From DASXTB01 sp036505615 (GTDB lineage Bacteria > Acidobacteriota > UBA6911 > JACQSX01), in the NCBI GenBank assembly GCA_036505615.1, contig DASXTB010000029.1, positions 1 to 12,165 on the forward strand: a stretch of 12,165 nucleotides of DNA. The letters run 5' to 3'. Positions 6,638 to 12,165 of this stretch are shown here, in pieces (the first letter of the stretch is position 1; every line of letters starts with the position of its first letter). Both the position numbers and the translations under genes were made by a program. The notes below the pieces were generated by a model. The model did no database searches, was not told the DNA's origin, and saw only the letters and a program-made list of their open reading frames with translations.

Positions 6638-6910
6638 TTCACCTAACTGAAGCCCGGAACAGAATCTTTTATACCGTCTTATTGTGAGCGCGAGCAATGG
6701 CCTTCAGCTCCCGCGGCAACGTGAAGGCGACCATGAGATGGAGGAAATCATGATGGACGACGGTTCAGAGCCGATTTTTCGCTGGTTTTCCCGCCCCTGA
6801 ACCCTTATAACTTGTGGCTCATATCACAACTCTTCCCTCGGGCGGGGTCGTAAACTTGGAGGTAAGTGTCCCGTTTTCCTGTGGAATTGGACATTCAGTG
6901 AGGAGGACTA
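6638..6910. other. Intergenic stretch before the small secreted protein gene
   Basis: No recognised gene. Two tiny overlapping frames are present: 6696-6753 (18 codons) and 6750-6800 (16 codons). They share an ATGA overlap, and the second has GGAGG about 5-8 nt upstream. No firm promoter was identified. Confidence 0.4.
6901..6906 (+). promoter_or_regulatory. Ribosome binding site of the small secreted protein gene
   Basis: AGGAGG followed by ACTA and the ATG at 6911. The core is perfect, the spacing is short (4 nt), and it decides the start. Confidence 0.75.
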
Positions 6911-7210
6911 ATGAGGGCGAAGCTGGTTTTGTTTCTCTCTTTGTTGTTAGGCTGCCTGGCGGTCGTAGTCAACGGAGAATCTGTCTACGTGTCCCGTCTT
7001 TTTGCCGACTGCTACCAGTACGAAGACTTCATCCTGGTCGACGACACCTCCAAAGTAGACGAGCTGAAAAGAGTTGTGATCATCAGCCGTGATGGCAGGT
7101 ATCGCGAGGAACACGGGATCAAGCACGTCTATGACGGACGAGCCATCTATTTGACCGAAAGGCTTCGGTCAGATTTTTATTCCGGCGCCCGCATCTATCA
7201 GGATAGGTAA
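6911..7210 (+). CDS. Small exported protein of unknown function
   Basis: The product has 99 residues and an N-terminal signal (MRAKLVLFLSLLLGCLAVVVNG). Cleavage by signal peptidase I after VVNG fits best. LLGC at residues 12-15 is lipobox-like, but hydrophobic residues follow the cysteine, so lipoprotein processing is less likely. The mature part, about 77 residues, is charged and holds one further cysteine (C33, FADCYQYED). The run VVIISRDGRYREEHGIKHVYDGRAIYLTERL looks like alternating strands of a small beta-rich domain. No named family recognised. The near-perfect ribosome binding site argues for real expression. It ends at TAA 7208-7210, just before the hairpin island. Confidence 0.65.
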   Translation: MRAKLVLFLSLLLGCLAVVVNGESVYVSRLFADCYQYEDFILVDDTSKVDELKRVVIISRDGRYREEHGIKHVYDGRAIYLTERLRSDFYSGARIYQDR

Positions 7211-7240
7211 GTTCCTGCCCGAGAGTTTCGCCTAATGTAG

Positions 7241-7538
7241 AGACGCCCCGCTGGGGCGTTTCCGAGCCCACGCTGCGTGCAGGGAGGCCGCTTTCAGCGG
7301 CCTTGCTGTCCCTCCGGGACAGCTCTGTCCGCGAAGCGGCGCTATTGGAGAGACGCCCCGTGGGGCGTCTCCTGCACGATGAAAGATTGTGCGGGAGACG
7401 GCCCACCGGCCGTCTCTCCAAAATGTCCAAACTCCAGAGGCCGCTTTCAGCGGCCTTCCCCGAAGGGCTTCAGCCCCGGCCTTGCAAGGCGGGGGGCCAG
7501 CGTGATTCAGAATTACCCAAGGCCGGTTCATCGGCCTT
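7241..7538. repeat. Left hairpin array of a REP/BIME-like island
   Basis: At least eight perfect or near-perfect short palindromes follow each other. ACGCCCC/GGGGCGT at 7243-7259. AGGCCGCT/AGCGGCCT at 7285-7303, repeated at 7438-7456. CTGTCCC/GGGACAG at 7306-7322. CCGC/GCGG at 7329-7339. GAGACGCCCC/GGGGCGTCTC at 7350-7371 (10-bp stem, 2-nt loop). GAGACGGCC/GGCCGTCTC at 7395-7416. GCCTTGCAAGGC at 7479-7490 inside a C/G-rich outer stem. AAGGCCG/CGGCCTT at 7519-7538. Several open frames cross the region (for example 7119-7430 and 7232-7546 on minus) but are by-products of the repeats. Structures of this kind can stabilise or terminate transcripts from both sides. Confidence 0.85.
7438..7494 (+). 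repeat. REP-like unit, copy 1 (inverted relative to copy 2)
   Basis: A 57-nt composite palindromic unit. It begins with AGGCCGCTTTCAGCGGCCT, continues with a GAAGGGCTTC segment and ends with GGCCTTGCAAGGCGGGG. Its reverse complement matches 7793-7850 with five mismatches and one 1-nt gap by my hand alignment. Confidence 0.85.
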
Positions 7539-7566
7539 CCAATCAACCGCTTTGGCCAGCCAAATA

Positions 7567-7701
7567 TTCCTTCGCAAATCGCTCAGGTGGGCAGTTATGT
7601 GGGATGAGGACAATTTGGAAGCTGTCTGTGATTACATTCGCAGGCAAAAAGAACACCACGCTCGAGGAACGTTAAACAGCAGATTGGAATGCATAGAAAG
7701 G
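7567..7701 (+). pseudogene. C-terminal relic of a REP-associated (Y1/IS200-like, RAYT) transposase
   Basis: About 45 residues in one frame carry AVMWDEDNLEAVCDYIRRQ, then KEHHARGTL. This resembles the end of REP-associated tyrosine transposases, where a 'GYGAFSV...NLDAVxxYIxxQxEHHxxxTF' motif closes the Y1 domain. Just upstream the similarity may continue in the neighbouring frame (SFANRSGG), which suggests a frameshift near 7590. The N-terminal HUH metal-binding histidines and the catalytic tyrosine region are absent, so it cannot be active. It sits between two inverted copies of a palindromic unit, as expected for a transposase that acted on those repeats. Family call is by eye. Confidence 0.55.
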
Positions 7702-7710
7702 CCCGATGAG

Positions 7711-7885
7711 CAACCGGCCGGCGTCAACGCCGTCGGGGATAGAGAAAAAGGCCGTTAAAACGGCCTGCACGATGGTTTGCTGGCACTTCTAACCCCGGCC
7801 TCGGAAGGCCGGGGCTGAAACCCTTCGGGAAAGGCCGCTGCAAGCGGCCTCGCCCCGAAACTCAAGGAGACGCTCAGGCCGTCTC
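7711..7885. repeat. Right hairpin array of the REP/BIME-like island
   Basis: Palindromes CGGCG/CGCCG at 7719-7732, AGGCCGTT/AACGGCCT at 7749-7766, CCCCGGCCT/AGGCCGGGG at 7793-7814, AGGCCGCT/AGCGGCCT at 7832-7850 and GAGACG/CGTCTC at 7867-7885. The stem sequences are the same family as in the left array. The array ends about 50 nt downstream of the greA stop codon, where it could also act as a transcript end. Confidence 0.85.
7793..7850 (-). repeat. REP-like unit, copy 2 (inverted relative to copy 1)
   Basis: A 58-nt unit whose reverse complement is about 90% identical to 7438-7494. It holds the stems CCCCGGCCT/AGGCCGGGG and AGGCCGCT/AGCGGCCT, joined by CTGAAACCCTTCGGGAA. Confidence 0.85.
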
Positions 7886-7933
7886 TTCGCTCCGAAAATG
7901 TAAAAACTCCAGAGGACGCAGCAGGCTGGGTCT

Positions 7934-8407
7934 CTACTGCTCGGCTTCATCGTGTACGGTTGTCAGTTTCAGTATCTGATATAGTTTCCTTCCACTGGGA
8001 GTTTGAATTTCAACTTCATCTCCTTCTTCATGTCCCATCAAAGTCTGACCGATGGGGGAATTGATCGATATCAGACCGTGTGCCGCATTTGACTCCTCAC
8101 TGCTGACCAGCTTATAGACAATCTCTTTGTTCGCCCGGCTATCCCGCAGCACTACCGTTGAGCCGTAGGCCACCTTGCCTTGCGGAATATTCTTGAGGTT
8201 GACCATCGAAAGCTTCGCCAGGCGCGTCTTTAACTGAGATATTTTGGCCTGGACGAAAGTCTGGCGTTCCTTGGCCGTCTGGTATTCCGCGTTTTCGCGG
8301 AGGTCTCCCAATTCTCGCGCTCTCTGTATCGCCTTGGGGAGCTCGGTCTTCAATTCTGTCTCCAGCGCGCGAATCTCGTCTTCGAGCTTTTTTTTGACTT
8401 CCTTCAT
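7934..8407 (-). CDS. greA: Transcription elongation (cleavage) factor GreA
   Basis: GreA enters the secondary channel of stalled RNA polymerase and stimulates cleavage of the backtracked transcript. The 157 residues (family about 158) have the expected two-domain plan. The N-terminal coiled coil (residues 2-70) has the tip motif GDLRENAEY at 34-42, whose acidic residues D35 and E38 correspond to the catalytic tip. The C-terminal FKBP-like domain carries SPIGQTLMG (117-125) and GDEVEIQTPSG (129-139). The N-terminus is about six residues shorter than the E. coli form. No Shine-Dalgarno precedes the ATG at 8407, and a TAATCT box ends 7 nt upstream, so a leaderless transcript is possible. It is transcribed in the same direction as the nuo genes and separated from nuoN by 145 nt. 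GreB cannot be strictly excluded, but GreA fits better. Confidence 0.93.
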   Translation of the reverse strand: MKEVKKKLEDEIRALETELKTELPKAIQRARELGDLRENAEYQTAKERQTFVQAKISQLKTRLAKLSMVNLKNIPQGKVAYGSTVVLRDSRANKEIVYKLVSSEESNAAHGLISINSPIGQTLMGHEEGDEVEIQTPSGRKLYQILKLTTVHDEAEQ

Positions 8408-8495
8408 AGTCTAGAGATTACAGGCCTCGGTTGTGTGGTAGGGGCGCGCGGCCGTGCGCCGCTACTGCAGCATTTTTGTGGTTTCAAACCATTCC

Positions 8496-8523
8496 AAAAA
8501 AAACAAGATTCTGCTAACTTGTT
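8496..8523 (-). terminator. Possible intrinsic terminator after nuoN
   Basis: On the minus strand AACAAG and CTTGTT (6-bp, AT-rich stem, 10-nt loop) are followed by a run of eight T, about 30 nt after the nuoN stop. The stem is weak, so efficiency is doubtful, but the position at the end of the complex I operon fits. Confidence 0.4.
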
Positions 8524-8552
8524 ACGCAAAGGACACAACACAGCCAGGCAGT

Positions 8553-9983
8553 CTAGCGAACGATCGAAGTGGTCGCTATTTCTGCCCAGCGCATAAACAG
8601 CCCCGGAAAAAAGCCAAGAATCAACGTTCCCAGTACAGAGAAACCAATGACCGCCGCCTCTGGAAAGGATATTCCAATGGATACTTCCGTTGAGCTCGGT
8701 TCGCGCATGTACATCAGCACCACGATACGAAGGTAGTAATAAACAGCGATAGCGCTGTTTACAACAGCCAACACCACCAGGCGATAGAGTCCTCTTTCAG
8801 CGGCCGCGGAAAACAGAAACAGCTTCCCCATGAAGCCGGCGGTCGCCGGAATTCCGGCCAGCGAGAACAAACTGAGCGACAGGGCAACTGCCAGCCCCTT
8901 CTGTCGCCACCCCAGACCGATGTAATCCTGAATCGAAACTCGATTCTCTCCCTCGCCGCTGATCAATTGCACTACCGTGAAGGCACCCAGGTTCATCAAT
9001 GCATAGGACAAGATGTAAAACAAAACCGCAGCCACGCCGAAGTGGCTGGTTGCCACGAATCCCACCAGGATGTAACCGGCATGCGCGATAGAAGAATAGG
9101 CGAGCATGCGCTTGATGTTGTCTTGCCTGAGAGCCGTAATATTGCCCAGAAACATAGTTAGGACTGCGGCCAGCCACAGAATGTAACTCCAGGCATGCGC
9201 CAGGTCCCGGAGCGCGACATAGAATACTCGGACAAAAGCCAGAAATGCCGCCGCCTTGGAACCAACTGACAGGAAAGCGGTGATCGGCGTAAGGGCGCCT
9301 TCGTACACATCCGGAGTCCACACATGAAAGGGCGCCATTGCCACCTTGAATCCAAAACCCACCAGGATCAGAGCCAGCCCGGCCAGCGTCAGAGCGTCCG
9401 GTGTCGCATTTAGATTTCCCGCCAGATCCACGTACCGGGTGCTTCCGATTTTGCCGTAGAGCAGAGCGATCCCGTAAAGAAGGAATGCCGTGGAGAAAGC
9501 TCCGAGCAGGAAATACTTCATCGAGGCCTCTGTGCACCGGAAATCATCACGCTTGAAGCCGGCAAGAATGTAGCTGCCGATTGACAGCACTTCGATGCCC
9601 AGAAAAGTCAAGATCAGGTCTCCCGAGAGCACCATCAGCGATGAGCCGACCGTCACGAAGAGAAGCAGCGCATAGAACTCCCCGAAGTTGATTTGTTCGC
9701 GCTGAAGAAAATTTATCGAAGACACGGAAATAAAAAACAGAATAGTAAAAATAAGCAAGCGGGCCAGATTCGAAAAGAAATCAATAATTACCATGCCGCC
9801 AAATGCCGCGGCATTTTGATGCCATCCCGTCACCACTGCCACGACGGCGGCCAGCAGCGCCAGCCCGCTCAGCATGCCGGGAATCCTGGAGTTTTTGTGA
9901 TCGAGGAAGGGACACAGAAGCATGATGACAGCCCCGACGACGCTGAGAATTGTTTCCGGCAGAAGATAACGAAATTCGGACAT
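8553..9983 (-). CDS. nuoN: NADH-quinone oxidoreductase subunit N (NuoN)
   Basis: An antiporter-like membrane subunit of respiratory complex I that helps move protons across the cytoplasmic membrane during NADH:quinone electron transfer. The 476 residues (E. coli about 485) are almost entirely hydrophobic helices, about 14. The residues of the proton path are present: E131 in LGIEVLSIGSYIL (TM5), K213 in GFKVAMAPFHVWTPD (TM7), K243 in SVGSKAAAFLAF (TM8) and K387 in GFMGKLFLF (TM12). FHVWTPDVYEGA and RMLAYSSIAHAGYI are family signatures. The start ATG lies 4 nt after the nuoM stop, so translation is probably coupled. It is the last gene of the nuo operon here, as in E. coli. Confidence 0.96.
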   Translation of the reverse strand: MSEFRYLLPETILSVVGAVIMLLCPFLDHKNSRIPGMLSGLALLAAVVAVVTGWHQNAAAFGGMVIIDFFSNLARLLIFTILFFISVSSINFLQREQINFGEFYALLLFVTVGSSLMVLSGDLILTFLGIEVLSIGSYILAGFKRDDFRCTEASMKYFLLGAFSTAFLLYGIALLYGKIGSTRYVDLAGNLNATPDALTLAGLALILVGFGFKVAMAPFHVWTPDVYEGALTPITAFLSVGSKAAAFLAFVRVFYVALRDLAHAWSYILWLAAVLTMFLGNITALRQDNIKRMLAYSSIAHAGYILVGFVATSHFGVAAVLFYILSYALMNLGAFTVVQLISGEGENRVSIQDYIGLGWRQKGLAVALSLSLFSLAGIPATAGFMGKLFLFSAAAERGLYRLVVLAVVNSAIAVYYYLRIVVLMYMREPSSTEVSIGISFPEAAVIGFSVLGTLILGFFPGLFMRWAEIATTSIVR

Positions 9984-9987
9984 AGTC

Positions 9988-11511
9988 TCAGCGGCTCACC
10001 CTGTATCTCTGCGGGCTGACTTCCTGGCGCACCGCCTGAATGTCGGACGCGATTTTGGCCGCGGAGACATCCAGCTTTCTCAGAAAGCTCGCAGAATACA
10101 TTCCCATCCAGATCATCATCACCAGCAGCGGAACTAGGACAGCATATTCGCGCAGTTTCAAATCAGCGAAAGAACGGTTCGCTTCTCGCACATTTCCGAA
10201 AAAGACTCGCTGGTACATCCACAGCATGTACACGGCAGAAAAGATCATGCCCGTGGCGGCAATGGCGGCAGGTTGCGGGCTGGCCAGAAACGAGCCTAGA
10301 AGCACCAGCCACTCACCCACAAAACCGTTCAGTCCGGGCAGCCCGATGGAAGCCAGCGTTGTGACTAAAAAGAATGCGCTGTAGGCCGGAATCACGTGGG
10401 CCAGGCCGCCAAGGTCTGCGATCTGGCGCGTGTGCGTCCGCTCGTAGAGCATTCCCACCAGCAAGAACAGGGCACCGGTGGAAATTCCATGATTGAGCAT
10501 CTGGTAGTTGGCTCCCATCACTCCTTCTGTATTGAAGACGAAAATCCCCAGCACTACGAATCCCAGATGGCTGACCGAAGAATAGGCGATCAGCTTCTTG
10601 AGGTCGGGCTGCACCATCGCCACCAGCGCTCCATAGATGATTCCAATGATGGCCAGCGTGATGATCAGGGGCGCGAATTTAATGCTGGCTCGTGGAAATA
10701 AGGGCAGGCAGAAGCGAAGGAAACCGTAGGCTCCCATCTTGAGGAGAATGCTGGCCAGCACGACCGATCCCGCCGTGGGAGCTTCCACGTGCGCATCGGG
10801 CAGCCAGGTGTGAAATGGAAACAGCGGGACCTTGATGGCAAACGCCAGGAAAAAGCAGGAGAATAAGAAAGCTTCGACCCGGCCGGGCAAAACAGTGGTT
10901 CGGTGCTGGATGCCGGCGATGATCTCCGGCAGACTGAACGTGGTGGCGCCGCTGTAGAAGTAAAGCGTGATGATGGCAGCCAACATCAGAAGAGATCCCG
11001 CCATCGTGTAGAGGAAAAACTTCACTGCGGCATAGACGCGCCGTTCATATCCCCAGACGCCGATGAGGAAATACATGGGGATTAGCATGACCTCCCAAAA
11101 AAAGTAAAAAAGAATCAAGTCCAGCGCCGCAAATACGCCAATCACTCCGGCCTGGAGAAATAAAAGCAGCGAATAGAAGAGCTTTACCCGTTTGCCAATG
11201 GCACTCCAAGATCCCAGCATTGCCAGCGGAGTGATAAAAGTAGTGAGCAGAATCAGCAGCAGGCTGATGCCGTCGATCCCCAAGCGGTAATCGATGTGGA
11301 TGGAACCGAAATGAATCCAGCGGTATTGCTCCTCGAACTGCATTTCGGCAACGCGCGGGTCAAAGCGCAAGTAAAGCGCAATCGACAGTGCAAAAATCAA
11401 CAAGGCCGCAGCCAGGGCGCAAAGACGTGCCCATTTTTCATTCGAGCCCGGAACCAGCAGGACCAGTAATCCGCCCAGGAAGGAAAGCAGAATCAAAGTG
11501 CTCAGAATCAT
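9988..11511 (-). CDS. nuoM: NADH-quinone oxidoreductase subunit M (NuoM)
   Basis: The central antiporter-like subunit of the complex I membrane arm. The 507 residues match the usual length. Key residues are intact: E140 in FFWEVMLIPMYFLI (TM5), K227 in AIKVPLFPFHTWLPDAH (TM7), K258 in LLKMGAYGFLR (TM8) and E400 in GFVGEWLVL (TM12, where NuoM has Glu instead of the Lys of NuoN). KKLIAYSSVSHLGFV and YQMLNHGISTGALFL are further family signatures. The ATG lies 2 nt after the nuoL stop without its own Shine-Dalgarno, which suggests translational coupling. The C-terminal tail after the last helix (SPQRYRVSR) is short and basic. Confidence 0.97.
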   Translation of the reverse strand: MILSTLILLSFLGGLLVLLVPGSNEKWARLCALAAALLIFALSIALYLRFDPRVAEMQFEEQYRWIHFGSIHIDYRLGIDGISLLLILLTTFITPLAMLGSWSAIGKRVKLFYSLLLFLQAGVIGVFAALDLILFYFFWEVMLIPMYFLIGVWGYERRVYAAVKFFLYTMAGSLLMLAAIITLYFYSGATTFSLPEIIAGIQHRTTVLPGRVEAFLFSCFFLAFAIKVPLFPFHTWLPDAHVEAPTAGSVVLASILLKMGAYGFLRFCLPLFPRASIKFAPLIITLAIIGIIYGALVAMVQPDLKKLIAYSSVSHLGFVVLGIFVFNTEGVMGANYQMLNHGISTGALFLLVGMLYERTHTRQIADLGGLAHVIPAYSAFFLVTTLASIGLPGLNGFVGEWLVLLGSFLASPQPAAIAATGMIFSAVYMLWMYQRVFFGNVREANRSFADLKLREYAVLVPLLVMMIWMGMYSASFLRKLDVSAAKIASDIQAVRQEVSPQRYRVSR

Positions 11512-11513
11512 TT

Positions 11514-12164
11514 CTATTGGAGAAACAGATAGAGAAGTACCAACAAAGCGCCGAATAAAATCCAGCTGCCGTAAGCGCGGGCATAGCCGCTTTGCATGCG
11601 TTTCAAAACATCTCCCGTGTTTTGAAACAAAGTGGCTATGCCGTTAACAGATCCATCGATTGTGGAAACATCCACGGCCTTCCAAAGGAAAGATTCTGAA
11701 GTTCGTTGAATCGGATGAACCACCAGGGTGTCATAAGCTTCGTCGACGTAATACTTATTGTAGAGGAGGATATAGAGGGCCCGAAAACGGGTGGCCAGGT
11801 GGGCGGGAAGCTGCGGCCTCCGAATATACAGGATGTAGGCCGTGGCCATTCCGGCTGCCGACACCAACACTGATAAGACCGTCAGCCAAATCTCCAGCCC
11901 GGCATTTGCAGCCTGCGCTGCCGCCGGCGTGTACTGGTGTTCGAACACGGGCTCTAGAAAGTGCTCCAGCCACTGACCTCCTAACTTAAACCAACCCGGC
12001 ACCCCTACGTATCCAGCGAAGATGGAAAAAAACGCAAGCGCCACCAGCGGCCCTACCATCACCCAGGGCGATTCGTGCGGATGCTCTCCGGCTTTCAGGT
12101 GATGGGTGTCGGGTGCCGGGTGTCGGGTGTCGGCGCCTTTCTGGCCGCCGTCCGACGGCTGTTG
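11514..12164 (-). CDS. nuoL: NADH-quinone oxidoreductase subunit L (NuoL), C-terminal part
   Basis: The frame is open to the right edge, so the N-terminal two thirds of the gene, including the main proton-channel helices, lie outside; the GTG at 12062 is an internal valine codon, not the start. Visible are a hydrophilic loop (QQPSDGGQKG...EHPHESPW), the HESPWVM motif, helices from VGPLVALAFFSIFAGYVG and LEIWLTVLSVLVSAAGM, and the NuoL-specific YNKYYVDEAYDTLVV segment. These are followed by the long amphipathic lateral helix region and a last anchor helix (WILFGALLVLLYLFLQ). In E. coli the lateral helix runs along NuoM and NuoN. The gene is the upstream partner of nuoM. The hydrophilic loop contains a heptanucleotide repeat. 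Confidence 0.95.
   Translation of the reverse strand, partial: QQPSDGGQKGADTRHPAPDTHHLKAGEHPHESPWVMVGPLVALAFFSIFAGYVGVPGWFKLGGQWLEHFLEPVFEHQYTPAAAQAANAGLEIWLTVLSVLVSAAGMATAYILYIRRPQLPAHLATRFRALYILLYNKYYVDEAYDTLVVHPIQRTSESFLWKAVDVSTIDGSVNGIATLFQNTGDVLKRMQSGYARAYGSWILFGALLVLLYLFLQ
12104..12131 (+). repeat. Four tandem GGGTGTC/GGGTGCC heptamers inside nuoL
   Basis: GGGTGTC, GGGTGCC, GGGTGTC, GGGTGTC stand directly next to each other (28 nt). In the nuoL frame (minus strand) they encode part of the TRHPAPDT stretch in the hydrophilic loop before HESPWVM. The unit is not a multiple of three, so loss or gain of one copy would shift the nuoL frame. Confidence 0.85.
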
Positions 12165-12165
12165 A

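Noticed and set aside
6911..6955. Lipoprotein signal in the small secreted protein
   Set aside because: LLGC is present, but the hydrophobic stretch continues past the cysteine and a type I cleavage site follows.
6814..7092. Plus-strand frame overlapping the small secreted protein
   Set aside because: No ribosome binding site and arginine-rich shadow composition; the frame at 6911 has signal peptide and AGGAGG.
7119..7758. Several overlapping open frames on both strands in the hairpin island
   Set aside because: Their repeated RPVGRL/RRPTGRL-type peptides are translations of the palindromes; only the RAYT-like segment at about 7567-7701 is protein-like.
8797..9537. 246-codon minus-strand frame inside nuoN
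   Set aside because: It is a shifted frame of a clearly identified NuoN and shows no family resemblance.

Overview
The window looks like chromosomal DNA of an acidobacterium (Acidobacteriota, probably Terriglobia/Koribacter-like). The pointers are a VWFA-related protein of the type that is abundant in Acidobacteria, a GreA of the short acidobacterial style beginning directly with its coiled coil, a nuoL-nuoM-nuoN operon tail, and many small secreted orphans. This placement rests on family resemblance read by eye, not on a database search.

Layout. At the left edge lie the C-terminal part of a VWFA-domain protein (2-601, +) and a secreted M23 (LytM-type) metallopeptidase (881-2032, +). A 458-nt stretch without a convincing gene follows and ends in a short AATCTTC repeat tract. 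Next comes a minus-strand cluster, read right to left: a membrane-anchored TlpA/thioredoxin-like protein with a CPMC motif (3756-4511), an FabI/FabL-like short-chain dehydrogenase with a strong ribosome binding site (2906-3724), and a small conserved-looking gene that is broken by a frameshift (2491-2881). Just upstream of the cluster, and divergent from it, is the N-terminal remnant of an IntI-type tyrosine recombinase (4720-4915, +). Between the two lies a sequence resembling the 5' half of an integron attC site (4587-4610, -). Together these look like the ruins of an integron. The integrase remnant runs into a 34/35-nt tandem repeat (4922-5041).

The middle (5042-7930) is mostly accessory or decaying sequence: a small secreted or membrane orphan (5532-6035), an alpha/beta hydrolase reduced to its two ends (6216-6637), a second small secreted orphan with an excellent ribosome binding site (6911-7210), and a hairpin-dense island (7241-7914). 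Inside the island is the C-terminal relic of a REP-associated (Y1/IS200-like, RAYT) transposase (about 7567-7701). It is flanked by two inverted copies of a 57/58-nt palindromic unit about 90% identical to each other, the layout expected of a REP/BIME element.

The right part (7934-12165, all minus strand) is core genome: the transcription cleavage factor greA, then the end of the respiratory complex I operon. nuoL (C-terminal part, cut by the window edge), nuoM and nuoN are tightly packed with 2- and 4-nt gaps and form the antiporter-like proton-pumping membrane arm. A weak hairpin plus T-run after nuoN is the likely operon end. The core genes are intact; four genes or fragments between 2.4 and 7.7 kb are visibly broken. 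The window is therefore best read as an accessory, mobile-element-marked island next to conserved respiratory and transcription genes.
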